A stretch of DNA of 64,000 bases from positions 21,309,105 to 21,373,104 of the forward strand of contig JALMGJ010000018.1 of the NCBI GenBank assembly GCA_023362775.1. Reading direction: 5' to 3'. The notes under the pieces were generated by a model, which saw only the letters and a list, made by a program, of their open reading frames with translations, searched no databases and had not been told where the DNA came from. A program made the translations under genes and the position numbers. Shown here piece after piece: positions 1-10,846 of the stretch. The DNA is from Charina bottae. Its lineage: Eukaryota > Chordata > Lepidosauria > Squamata > Charinaidae. How positions within the stretch are numbered: position 1 is the first letter of the stretch; each line of letters opens with the position of its first letter.

Positions 1-54
1 AAGCAAATACTGCACTATTGTACTATTGTATAATAGTTTACAACACTATTGTAT

Positions 55-101
55 AATACTGCCCAGAGTTCCCCATGGGGGGAGATGGGCGGTCATATAA
101 A

Positions 102-145
<44 letters not shown>

Positions 146-147
146 AT
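55..147 (+). mobile_element. CR1 LINE 3' end fragment
   Basis: Contains the GCCCAGAG...GGGGAGATGGGCGG 3' hairpin of CR1 followed by an (AAAT)n tail. Confidence 0.7.
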
Positions 148-189
148 GCCTTATTTACTATTCCTACAAATATATTGAGATCAGTCAAC

Positions 190-334
190 TGTAATTCCAT
201 TTATTATTTATTTATTTATTATTTATTTATTACATTTATATCCCGCCCATCTCCCCCACAAGGAGGGACCCTGGGCGGTTCACAACAAATTTAAGAGTTA
301 AAACAGTAAATATCAATAATAAACACTATAAAAT

Positions 335-411
<77 letters not shown>

Positions 412-2285
412 ACACACAAACATATATATATATATACATACATACATACATACATACATACAGCATCATATAATTTGATCCAAAAGTGGTAGATCTTATT
501 CCACTGATCAACAAGGCTGGTCGAAACAGATCTAAGGGGCCAGCCAACCCCAAGACTGGCTATTCCCCTCCCCTCCCCATGCCTGATGACATAGCCAGGT
601 CTTTAGGTTTTTTCTAAAGTCCAGGAGAGAGGGGGCCGATCTTATTTCAGGAGGAAGAATATTCCAAAGGGCAGGGGCTACCGCAGAGAAGGCACGCCTC
701 CTAGACCCCGTCAGGTGGAACTCTTTTGCAGACGGGGTTCGTAGCGTGCCCTCTCTGCAGGACCGGGTGGGACGGGTTGATTGAACGGGGATGAGACGGT
801 CCTTCAGGTAACCTGGTCCCATGCCATGTAGGGCTTTAAAGGTAATAACCAACACCTTGAATTGAATCCGGAAGCAAACTGGGACCCAATGCAGCTCACG
901 GAGCAAAGGTGTTATGTGTGCCGATCTTGAGGCACCTAAAATAGCCCGCGCGGCCGCATTTTGAACCAGCTGAAGCTTCCGGACGCTCCTCAAGGGTAGC
1001 CCCATGTACAGCGGATTACAATAGTCTATCTGGGAGATGACCAGGGCATGAGTGACTGTTCGAAGGGCCTCTCGCTCCAGGAAAGGGCGTAATTGGCGCA
1101 CCACACGAAGTTGTGCAAAGGCCCTTCTGGCCACGACTGCCACCTGCTCTTCGAGCAGGAGTCGTGAGTCCAGGAGGACCCCCAAATTACGCACCGGGTC
1201 TGTCTGAGGTAGTGCAACCCCATCCAGAACTAGAGATGATAAATTTCTAGATATCGAGGGGCCATTAATCCACAGCCACTCCGTCTTACCAGGGTTCAGC
1301 TGAAGCCTGTTGTTCCCCATCCAGACCCCTACAGCCCCCAGGCACTTGGACAGGGTAGTCACAGCATCACTTACTTCTCCCGGGATGGAGATGTATAGCT
1401 GTGTATCATCAGCATATTGATGATATCTCATCCCGTGGAGACGGATGATCTCGCCCAGTGGTTTCATGTAGATGTTAAATAGGAGAGGAGAGAGCACTGA
1501 GCCCTGCGGCACCCCACAAAGGAGGGGCCGTGGACCCGATCTCTCCTCCCCTATCAACACCGATTGGGACCGGCCCCGGAGGAAGGAGGCGAACCAGCGC
1601 AAAACCACGCTGCCCACCCCCAACTCCCTGAGCCGCTCCAAAAGGATACCATGGTCGATGTTATCGAAAGCCGCTGAGAGGTCAAGGAGAGCCAGGATGG
1701 ATGCACTGCCTCCATCCCGCTCCCGCCAAAGATCATCCATAAGTGCGACCAATGCTGTTTCCGTCCCATATCCTGGCCTGAAACATGACTGAAAGGGGTC
1801 TAGATAATCCGTTTCATCAAGAATCCTCTGGAGCTGCAACGCCACTTTCTCAACCACCTTCCCCATAAAGGGAAGGTGGGAGACTGGACGAAAATTGTCC
1901 AGTACAACAGGGTCCAGCGATGGTTTCTTGAGGAGGGGGCGCACCAACGCCTCCTTGAAGACAGTCGGAAACACCCCCTCCTGCAAGGATGCATTTACCA
2001 TCGACTGGACCCAGCCACACGTCACCTCCCGAGCTGATTGCACCAGCCAGGAGGGACATGGATCTAATTCGCACGTGGTGGCATTTACAGTCCGGAGGAT
2101 CCTATCCACTTCCTCGGGACCAACAGGATCAAACCGTTCCCAGATAACAAGGTAAGTACGTTCCTCAGGCATCTCCCCAGACGATGTTCCACGCTTAGAG
2201 TCTAACTTAGAGCGAATCTGAGCGATTTTATCCTGCAGATGCCTGGAAAATTCCTCAGCCCGTCCCTGCAGGTGATGGAATGGAA
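190..2285 (-). mobile_element. CR1 LINE, 5'-truncated, with long open reverse-transcriptase frame
   Basis: The minus strand is open for at least 546 residues (532-2172, and in frame to about 2280). It contains the polymerase motif QYADD, the FRPVSHLPFMGK and GVPQGSVLSPLLFNIY blocks, and the C-terminal SWGWLAP. The CR1 3' hairpin and ATTT tail follow at about 190-300. A dinucleotide microsatellite interrupts the 3' UTR. Truncated at its 5' end at about 2285. It probably lies in an intron of the receptor-like gene. Confidence 0.88.
335..462. repeat. (TA)n(CA)n(ATAC)n microsatellite
   Basis: Long TA run, then CA run, then TA and ATAC units, inside the 3' part of the CR1 element. Confidence 0.95.
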
Positions 2286-2709
2286 TTCCATTCCATTCTC
2301 ATGTTTTCTGGCCTGAAGTTTGGTGAGTCAGTTTCCAGTGTTCTTTAACGAAGCCTGTACAAAAATAAATGTGTGTTTCTCCTAATACACAGGGTTTATA
2401 CAATTTTGTGCATCTCACCGAGATGCCCAATTTTGTGCGTCTTTCCACACGACATACTCCTTTTTGTAGCTTCAAACACAGGGCCACCTTTGCGAACTGC
2501 AGGCATTAGCCTACAGCAGCACTTGGGTGCGCAAGTCAGGCGAAATTGCAAACCATGGTGTGAACGGCCCTGTCTCCCAGCCCTATGGACTTGTGAGCTT
2601 TAAAATAAGATGCACATCAGAGGGTCTCCAGAGGGGTCCTGCACATCCTGTGAAGTGCCACAGGTGGGTAAGAGAGTTCCGCCACTCCTTATAACTCTCA
2701 GAGTTAGAA

Positions 2710-2929
2710 TGTCTGTAGGTTGAGCCATGGCAACTGGATTTCTTTCTTTTGGTTGAAACGTTTCGCTGCTTGTCCAAATAGCTTCTTCAGTCTGGGCTGA
2801 AGCTGAAGCTGAAGTCTGAAGCTACTTGGATAAGCAGCGAAACGTTTCAACCAAAAGAAAGAAATCCAGTTGCCATGACTCAACCTACAGACAATTCCAC
2901 CTGGATGACGGAGAATCTTCATTGACGTA
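2710..2929. mobile_element. Palindromic retroposon with 14-bp target duplication
   Basis: Near-perfect inverted repeat (arms from about 2711 and ending about 2892, both with AAACGTTTC) plus a short unpaired end. It is flanked by the direct repeat tctcagagttagaa at 2696-2709 and 2930-2943. Same family as 18403-18572. Confidence 0.75.
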
Positions 2930-3075
2930 TCTCAGAGTTAGAACCATCAAGATGGGCCAAAACAAGACGTTCCTTCAGAACTGGATCCACCCAGCAGAAG
3001 ACACCCCTTACCCCCCCTCTTTTCCTTAGGGAGACTGGACCACCCAAAAGGAAAACCTACCAGGCTTTTCTGTAC

Positions 3076-3239
3076 CTTCCCTTGTAATCATGCACACCGG
3101 CTGGATGTCTTGAGAATCGCTAAGAACAGAAATAGCGATATCGCGTTTTCCAGAACAGGTGATTGGGAAAGCGCATCGGAAGGTGTCTCCATCTACACTG
3201 TGATTTGTGCACAGCTGCCCTTCTTCCAGGCCGCTGTAC
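3076..3239 (-). CDS. Cytokine receptor-like gene, exon 5 (D2, second half)
   Basis: Acceptor accccag, donor gtacag, phase 2 to 1. The split codon restores TGG (W). Contains YSGLEEGQLCTNHSVDGDTF, then RCAFP and DIAISVLSDS, the second cysteine pair and last strands of D2. Ending in phase 1 fits a domain boundary. Confidence 0.87.
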
Positions 3240-6200
3240 CTGGGGTGGGGGGAAGCAAGAGAAGTGAGCAAACAGATTTGTTCTTGCAGACCACGGAGAA
3301 CAGACTGAAGCAATGACAAAGTGCAGCAGGGATGCCCTGAGGAAGGAGCCGCTCACTCCATGGAGTTTTCTCCAGTTTCTAGACCAACAAATGCAGCCAC
3401 ACTGTGCTAGTCTGGGCGGTGTGGAGTCAGGAAGATGACCTTGACAGAGATACACAGGAACTGTTGCCTAGGCAAAGGGGACTGAAGCTTTTTTTAAGTC
3501 CAGAGCAACAAGATAACACTCAAAAGTGGCTCAGGCAGACACCTCCACAATTGAACTGTAACAGTGTCAACACTGTTTCTTTAAGATGGTCAGACTGCAA
3601 CTCCCAGAATTCCCAGCCAGCATGCTTTAAGATGGGTAGACTTCAATTCCCAGAATTCCCCAGCCAGCATGCTAAATCTAAATCAAAGTAGTTTATTAGC
3701 CTTCTATTAGGAAGCATTTGTCTTTGAGAAATATTATGAATTTAGCTGTTCCTCTTCTGATTAGAGCATAGCTTTCCAAACTGTGTGTTGCGACACATTA
3801 GTGTGTCGTGACAAAACCTGGAAGTGCTGATGGTATGTCGCTGCCGCCCCTGCGGCGGTGTGCATGGTGGTGGCGGCGGCGGCAGCGGTGCGCCATCAGC
3901 GCTTCCGGGTTTTAGCATGAAACATGAGGCCAAGGCCGCCACCGCTGCCACCGTGCATGCCGCCGTCCCCACGCCGCTGCCGTTGCTGTGTCACCAACAG
4001 CAGGACTTTGGAAAGCACTGGATTAGAGGCAGTTATTCAGAAATGCCATTCTGAAACCTAGCGACTCATCCTTTGCACAAGCAGATGGAGATTTCTGAAG
4101 GCATTCAAGGAACATTTTGAAATTTAATTTAATTAATTTGCCTTTTAAAAAATTATGTCATCATTTTGTTTTAATTTATCCAAGCAGTAGTCTGCAACAT
4201 AATCTCAAGGGTTGGGACGGGGCAGAAAACAGAACAGAATTAAACCTGATCTGCATTCCTCCTCCCCAGTGTTTCTCGACCTTAGCAACTTTAAGATATG
4301 TGGACTTCAACTCTCAGAATTCCCCAGCCAGCATGAAGATCTGAAGTGTTGTGGACGGGAATCGATTTGGGAAGTGCTACTGACAGGCAAAAGAGATGAC
4401 GACCCTGTTTTTCCACCAGTGTCTCCCCTGATTTAATCTCCGAGCCAAAAAGATCAGCTATTCCTGGATCTTCTTTCAGAGTTTCCACTGTAGCATCCAA
4501 ATGGATTTCAAGTTTAATCCAAACACTGGATTAAAACCTTTTACAGTTCTGCGCTGGAACTTTTGAGACTGAAAAACACCCTGGCTATTGAGTAGATTAA
4601 ATCAGCTCCCTTGGGGGACCAAGAAAAGAACAGGATTTTCAAGTACCAACCAGAAGGACAGGTGGTAGTTGGTGCCACGGGGCGCATTTCTTCCACGCTT
4701 CCACGAGCACGCCATCCACTGGGTGTTATGACAAATGCAACTGAGATTTGCAGCTCCAGTCCCTGCTGTCCCTGCCACGGGCAAAGCAAGAGAAACGCTT
4801 TCTTTATTTCCCTCTGCCTGCCCCAAAGCCAGGAGGAAAGGTTTACATTCCCCAGTTCTGAAATTCCCCATTCAAGCCCATGTGCGCAAGTTAAATTCAC
4901 CTGTCAACATCGCCTTGATGTCCTTCAGTCTAAGGGGTTGGGTAATAAAGGGATGAGATGGGAAACGATCAGGTAGGGAAATAGCAATTCCCAAAATCCC
5001 CCACCACCACTTGTCCCTTCGGGCAGCAGAGACCAGATCCATGCAAATCAAAGCATCCAAGGACATGTTGGAATCTGCCTTGGCCTCTTTCGAGGGGGCG
5101 TGAAAATGGAACACTTGTCATCGACTTTGCAGTCACGTCTGCATAAACCAAGTAGCTAAAGGTTTACCATTTTGTGCAAGAGAGATATTGAACCATTCGC
5201 CTTTGAGTTGCTCATTGGTCACGCAGGATGTTCTGAGCCCAAAAAACAGATTCTCCCCCAGGGGAACCGCCATTTCCCTGGAATGGCTTTTACGCCAGCG
5301 CTGAAATTGAAAAGGGAAGTGCATTTAGGCAGAACAGGAAAATCTCACGCGTGCGGCCTGGGAGAAAAAACTCATGGAGATCCCTGCCCCATTGCATCCC
5401 CCTTTTCCTTTCTCTCTCAGCTTCATTGGGATTCTCGAGAGCCGTGTTTCTCAACCTTGGCAGCTTGAAGACGTGTGGACTTCAACTCCCAGAATTCCCC
5501 AGCCAGCCATGGGAGCTGAAGTCCACACCTCTTCAAGTTGCCAAGGTTGAGAAACACGGCTCTAGATCGTTTGCCCCAAGTTCAAATGTTTTTTGCTCTT
5601 TTCTGAAGATGCATCCCAAAGTCATTTTAGCTGCCGAGGTTAGAAAAGGCAGCAACTCCAGCTGTAACCTCTGGATCGAGCATCAAGGACAGGGGTGAGC
5701 TGACTGCTGTTTGCAAGGGGCTTGTAATATACTGTAGCATGTATTTCCATTCATGTATTCATTATTGACATTGTGGTGTCGCTGTACTCCAAATGGCCAA
5801 GTGGCGTACCATTCGTCTAGTGACGGTTCGGACTTACGACGGTGCTGAGAAAACCAACTTAAGACTGGTCCTCACACTTACGACCGTCGCAGCGTCCCCT
5901 ACAGTCACGTGATCACAGTTTGGGCGCTTGGCAACCAGTTCACACTTATGACCATCGCAGCGTCCTGCGGTCACATGATCACCATTTTCAACCTTCCTGG
6001 CCAGCTTCTGGCAAGGAAAATCATCGGGGAACCACATGATTCACTTAACGACCGTGATATTTGCTTAATGACCGCCACGAAAAAGGTTGTAAAATCGGGT
6101 CAGATTCGCTTAATGACCACTTTGCTTAGCAACAGAAATTCCGGTCCCAGTTGTGGTCATTAAGCGAGGACTTCCTATACAGTGACAATAAGGATTAAAA

Positions 6201-9200
6201 GCAAGACAACCCTCAGAACATCATATAAGCTGTAATGATGCAATCCAACTGGGGCAGATTCCAAATTTAACATAATGCTGTCTCCCTGAGCCACGTTTTA
6301 CCACTCTGCAGAAGCTCATCTGGGAAGTGGTAGTCTGCATATATGGGAGCAATCTATTCACTGGAGGGGGGCCACCCCTGAGAAGGCCCTGCTAGAGAGT
6401 CCCTGCAGGAGGAACTCTCTCCCAGATCTTACAAGATGGGCACATTCCCTCCCGAGCAGGCGGTCTTGGAGTGGCCCGCCTCTGCCCCGCCGGCAACCTC
6501 TGACCAGGAGCCCAAGAAGGAGAATGCTCACTTCCTCAGTCCACTCTTTGCCATTGTACAGAGCAGTGTGATATCTCAGATCGCAGGAATTGCTCGAGAA
6601 ACTGACAGGATCCCACGTGACGCTCAACACACAGTTGCTTTCATTGAAAACGTAACTGATGTTTGACGGGGAAGGCAGGATCGACAAAGTGCCTACAAGA
6701 AAAGGAAGGGAGGGGGAACGGTAAGCCACAGCTTGCGTTCCAGTTGCGCCTGCCCCAAGGAGCAAAGTGAAGCACAGATGCCACCTTCAACGGCACTGCC
6801 TGACTCCCTGGGCATGGCACGGGCCTCTCCTCCTCCTCTGGGCCATGAGTCAGGATCAGCAGCATCCCTGCCCCCATCGGAGGAGGAGGAGGGAGCTCCA
6901 CCTTCGGCAGCTGAGTGACTAAGTCCAGAAGACCCCGGGCAGCCCCTCCAGAGGCATCCGGATCGAATATTCGCCTGAAGACTCATACCTTCCCCACAAC
7001 CCACATCTTGGCAGCAAAACACCTGGCGTCCTCTGATGCGATCACCGCTGGACCCCTAGGGAGAGGTCAGGATTGGGACCGTGGGGCAGGGGAGGAGGGC
7101 CTATCCCTTTGCTCCTGGCAGGGTCTCTCGCAAAGCGCCCTGCCCCCGGAGCAGAGAGATCTTCTCTGCAAGCACTTGAAAGGAGATGCCCTAACCCAGG
7201 CTTTCTCAGCCTTGGCAACTTTAAGACATGTGGCCTTCAAGTCCTAGAATTCCCCAGCCAGCATGACGCCAGCATGTCTCCTCTGGATGCAAGAAATTGC
7301 TTGGTCGGTCGGTCAACCTTACGGAAAACCAGCCAAGGAGTTGAGAGTTGTGACACCACCAAACTGGGGACAGGGTTACAGCCACCACAAGGGTGGGTTT
7401 CCTTTCCTTTCCTTTCCTTTCCTTTCCTTTCCTTTCCTTTCCTTTCCTTTCCTTTCCTTTCCTTTCCTTTCCTTTCCTTCCCTTCCCTTCCCTTCCCTTC
7501 CCTTCCCCTTCCCCTTCCCCTTCCCCTTCCCCTTCCCCTTCCCCTTCCCTTTTCTTCTCTTTCCTCTCTCATTCTCTCTTCCTTCCTCTTCCTTTCCCTC
7601 TCCCTCTCCCCTCCCTCCCTCCCTCCCTCCCTCTGCTCTCCCCAGTTGGCATGGGAGGACCCTGCCCATTAAGCTGATTCCAATTTGGCCTCCAGTCTCC
7701 TGTGGATGCAAAGGAGCTGGTTTCTGAAGCTGGAAGGATTTCTATCACCTCCCCGCTCAGGAAAGGAAAGGCAGGGGCTGTGGCTCAGGGCAGAATGATT
7801 CAGTGCTGCCCTGGTTTCCAAGAGATCTCCGTGGAGGTCAAAGTCAGAGACCTTAGAGGACTCTGTCACAGGATGGGTGGGGAGGAGGACAGGAAGAGCT
7901 GGACCCTTGACCTGAGCGGGCTGCTCTTTCAGCCCAGCAAAGTCCAGCAGAAGTTGGAGCTCTGGAACTGGGGAAGGAGGCAAAGACCCCTCTGCTCACC
8001 CACATGGGGCCAGGAAAAAGAGCCCACTTTAAAAATGCCCCATTCAAACCAAGAAGAGAATCAAGGAAGGGGGTCTAAACGTGTTTTTTAAATTGATCCC
8101 AATTTTTTTCCCATTTTTCATTTCAAGGGCTATCAACAGTTGCAAGGAAAGCATCAGGTACAGCAATTAAACCCAGCAGCTAGATCTACAGAGGAATGGG
8201 TGGCAAGCTCCCTTCCGATATATATAGACTGAGAGTTCTAGTCCCGTCTTAGGCACAAAGCCAGCTGGGTGAGCCTGGGCCAGTCCCTCTCTCTCAGCCC
8301 TAGGAAGGAGGCAATGGCAAACCACTTCTGGAATCTTGCCAGGAAAACTGCAGGGACTTGTCCAGGCAGTCCCTAGGAGTCAAAAACTGGCGCCTTCAAG
8401 TCAGTTTTTGACTCCTAGGGACTGCCTGGACAAGTCCCTGCAGTTTTCCTGGCAAGATTCCAGAAGTGGTTTGCCATTGCCTCCTTCCTAGGGCTGAGAG
8501 AGAGGGACTGCCCCAGGCTCACCCAGCTGGCTTTGTGCCTAAGATGGGACTAGAACTCTCAGTCTCCTGGTTTCCAGCCTAATGCTGGGTTTCCAGCCTT
8601 ACCTTAACCACTGCACCAAACTGGCTCTCCAACTCCAACAAAAGTAAGCTACAGTTTAGCCTGCTATGTGAGCTTGCCAATCCCCCAGCCTCCCCCCTGT
8701 AAGAACGGGATCTAACCCAAGATCTAATTATTATTTTTTAATTGAATTTACCTCCTGCCCTTCTGTCCAGTAGTTATGCATGCCCTGTGCTCTCCATCTA
8801 AACCCCAATCCAACATCACAATGTGCCATGTGGAAGACCTGAGAAAGTTGCTAGGGCAGTGTTTCTCAACCTTGCCCATTTTAAGATGGGTGGACTTCAA
8901 CTCCCAGAATTCCCCAGCCACAGCAGTGTTTGCTGGCTGGGGAATTCTGGGAGTTGAAGTCCACCCATCTTAAATTGGGCAAGGTTGAGAAATACTGTGC
9001 TGGATAGAAAACATAGTAGGTGACTTCCAACCTTCTCCATTCCTATCCCTTGAATTCACACCGGGTCCATCCAGGGCCTCCCTCCCTGCCTTTCCCTGGC
9101 CTTGAGTGGCTTTTCCAGCGCAACACCTGGTTCCGAGCAAAAGGAAAACCCCTTTGGAATTACTGCAGGGCAAAGTCCAAGTCCCTCTTTGCTGCAACGT

Positions 9201-9942
9201 GCTCCAGGGGCACCACGCACCGATCGGGAGTGTCCACGGTCCAGTGGTGGGGCCTCTCAAGAGCAGAGTCGGACCACGTCCCCGAATGGCTTCGCTCCGG
9301 TCACGCTGGGGCCACGGAGACGCGCAGAAGGGGATGACCTCCTCCCTCCCCCGTTTCTGCGAAAGAGGGGCAGTGAACCTGCCTTTGGGGAAGAACCCGG
9401 GTGCCCCTCCCAAACTGGATGCCCTCCAGCGGAGCTGGGTTATGACGGCACGAGGGGGCAGATGCTCCAGCCAAGGCAGATGACACCAAGTTGGGGACGC
9501 TTCTGTTTCAAAGCCAGCCATTAATTCAAACCGGTTCCTTCTTAATGATCCCCAGACAGCAATGCTGACAGCAATTAATTTCAGGATATTTCCCCAAAAG
9601 AAAGGGAGGATGGGGAGGGGAACCCGGGGTTTCTCCGGGTTGGGGAGAATCACACCCTGCTAAGGACCTGCTCCTTTTGGAGTGAGCACCACCAAAATTA
9701 GTCTGCGTCGGGAAGTAGGGCACTGCTCTGTGGCTGGTTGCAACTACCCCTCCCACCACCGTCAACCAGGCATTGGACTACAGCACCCATCAGTTGGGGA
9801 GAGTGGCCAGGGGCTACATTCCCTGATGCTGTTTAGAGGAAGGGGCTCTGGGGAGGGGGAGGTGCGCAAAACTCTTCTAGGCTGCTGCAAACTTTATTGA
9901 TGTTTTTGTTGCAATGATACTGTTGTTGTTGAAGTCATTATT

Positions 9943-9980
<38 letters not shown>

Positions 9981-10846
9981 GTTGTTGTTGTTGTTGTTGT
10001 TGTTGTTATTGTTATTGTTATTGTATTATTTGCTGTGCAAGCTGCATTGGGTACCAGTTTGCTTCCGGTGCCCATCGCTCCTGACCTTCCAGAAGACCCT
10101 GGAGACCCGGCTCTGCCTCCTCGCTTGGGGCGGGAAGGGGAGCAGTTACTCCTGGGGCTGGTTGGCGCCTTAGCATGCTCCTCACACACATATGAACTGA
10201 ACTAGATCCTTTACCACCATCTGGATTTTATTTATTTTTTATTTTTTATATTTATATTCTGTATTTGTATCTATATTTTATTATCTACTATTCATGGCTA
10301 CTGTTTTTAAGTTGTTGGCTTTATTGTAAACCGCCCAGAGACCCTCTTCCGGGGAGAGATGGGCAGTGGCCAAATTTGAAAAATAAATAAATAAAAATAA
10401 ATAAAAATAAATTATTACTACTACCGTACTACTGTTCTTATTAGGGCTGCACTGAAACATGCCCACAGGTAAGTAAGAGCAACTGAAAATTAAAAGTTGC
10501 AAAAACGCGGCATCCTTAAGCGCGTTGGTTTTACTTCGGGGAAACAGCACACTTCTCCAGCTGGATGGATGCCCGGCGGGGAGAGGATGGGATTTGTAGT
10601 CTGACGCTCCTGGCGGGCAGCAAGCTGGGGAAGGCTGAGCTGGAAGGGGGTGTTGGGAGCTGGACTCCGGCCGGGGATGATGGGGGCTGCAATCTCTCCC
10701 GGCGAGGCAAGCGGCGCCCGGGGGAGGCCCCTTCCCCTCGGCTGCAGGCGACCCCCGCCCTCCCCGCAGCCCGCCCCCCCCTCACCTGCGGCGAGCACCA
10801 CCCCGGCCAGGTGGGCGAGGAGCAGCGGCTGCGGCGGGACCCCCAT
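3076..10846 (-). CDS. Class I cytokine receptor alpha-type chain, IL13RA1/CSF2RA/IL5RA-like (first five coding exons; 3' part outside window)
   Basis: Five minus-strand exons (10786-10846, 6532-6692, 5168-5300, 4651-4771, 3076-3239) join in one frame, about 213 residues without a stop, with GT-AG introns and phases 1, 0, 1, 2, 1 as usual for class I receptors. They encode a signal peptide, an N-terminal fibronectin-III-like domain D1 (two exons) and D2 (two exons). D2 has the family pattern NLSC...MACSW near residue 125 and a second cysteine pair (GQLC...FRCAFP). Five N-glycosylation sequons are visible (NIS, NES, NIS, NLS, NHS). By eye IL13RA1 is closest in D1 (VPL-E...C-TNE), with CSF2RA and IL5RA similar in D2. 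Domain D3 with its WSXWS motif, the membrane segment and the cytoplasmic tail were not found and should lie left of the window, beyond the CR1 LINE. It sits head-to-tail behind DOCK8. I cannot assign orthology, so no symbol is given. Confidence 0.85.
3571..3673. mobile_element. Two partial hAT-type MITE copies in tandem
   Basis: Two half-copies of the element family whose consensus contains CTTCAACTCCCAGAATTCCC; no clean target duplication. Confidence 0.6.
3767..4020. mobile_element. hAT non-autonomous element, GC-rich interior
   Basis: Terminal inverted repeats of the CAxxGCTTTCCAAA type and a perfect 8-bp target duplication gattagag (3759-3766 and 4021-4028). The interior is rich in GGC/GCC triplets. 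Related to 38009-38272. Confidence 0.85.
4267..4335. mobile_element. hAT-type MITE, half copy
   Basis: Starts CAGTGTTTCTC and ends at the CCCCAGCCAGCATG core; the second arm is missing. Confidence 0.65.
4651..4771 (-). CDS. Cytokine receptor-like gene, exon 4 (D2, first half)
   Basis: Acceptor gtggcag, donor gttggt, phase 1 to 2. Contains ANLSCICHNTQWMACSWKRG, then NAPRGTNYHLSF: the cysteine, the C-S/T-W motif and the NYxLxxW strand of class I receptors. Confidence 0.88.
5168..5300 (-). CDS. Cytokine receptor-like gene, exon 3 (D1, second half)
   Basis: Acceptor tcaatttcag, donor gtaaac, phase 0 to 1. Contains MAVPLGENLFFGLRTSCVTN and EWFNISLAQN. The order VPL, L, C-TNE matches the end of D1 in IL13RA1-type receptors. 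Confidence 0.85.
5442..5559. mobile_element. hAT-type MITE, palindromic
   Basis: Both arms are present (CCGTGTTTCTCAACC to its complement). Flanking octamers ctcgagag and ctctagat agree at 6 of 8. Confidence 0.75.
5818..6178. mobile_element. Tigger-like (Tc1/mariner) non-autonomous element
   Basis: About 360 bp of the family at 41501-41865 (CTTACGACC and TCACGTGATC motifs; right end TAAGCGAGGACT). The left terminus is degraded. Confidence 0.7.
6532..6692 (-). CDS. Cytokine receptor-like gene, exon 2 (D1, first half)
   Basis: Acceptor tcttgtag, donor gtgagc, phase 1 to 0. Encodes SNISYVFNESNCVLSVTWDP, then CDLRYHTALYNGKEWTEE. The pattern N-S...C-L--TW-P...C-L-Y resembles D1 of IL13RA1. Confidence 0.85.
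7197..7264. mobile_element. hAT-type MITE, half copy
   Basis: Starts CAGGCTTTCTCAGCC and ends in the CCCCAGCCAGCATG core. Confidence 0.6.
7389..7634. repeat. Polypyrimidine microsatellite (TTTCC)n to (CCCTT)n to (CCCT)n
   Basis: About 245 bp of pure pyrimidine on the plus strand with gradually shifting unit, in intron 1 of the receptor-like gene. All open frames over it are low complexity and not coding. Confidence 0.97.
8227..8564. mobile_element. Head-to-head SINE palindrome (about 169-bp arms)
   Basis: The two halves are near-perfect inverse complements centred at about 8395. The right half extends to about 8640 with a tRNA-like head on the minus strand (GTGGTTAAG box, GTTCTAGTCCC box). 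The left half lacks the head. Confidence 0.75.
8857..8997. mobile_element. hAT-type MITE, palindromic
   Basis: Full inverted repeat from CAGTGTTTCTCAACC to GGTTGAGAAATACTG; flanks tgctaggg and tgctggat agree at 5 of 8. Confidence 0.75.
9943..10026. repeat. (ATT)n(GTT)n microsatellite
   Basis: Trinucleotide run directly upstream of a CR1 fragment. Confidence 0.95.
10027..10412 (+). mobile_element. CR1 LINE 3' fragment
   Basis: Contains the CR1 C-terminal frame remnant (LHWVPVCF, then SYSWGWLAP stop) with an internal deletion, followed by the CR1 3' hairpin GCCCAGAGACC...GGGGAGAGATGGGC and an AAAT tail. It lies about 90-370 bp from the CpG island. Confidence 0.8.

Noticed and set aside
2583..2777. 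Candidate D3 exon of the receptor (frame with GPLWRPSDVHLIL)
   Set aside because: Hits a stop quickly, lacks a donor site and the FN3 pattern, and overlaps the palindromic repeat.
7073..7727. Several frames of about 100-200 codons over 7.1-7.7 kb
   Set aside because: They translate the polypyrimidine microsatellite.
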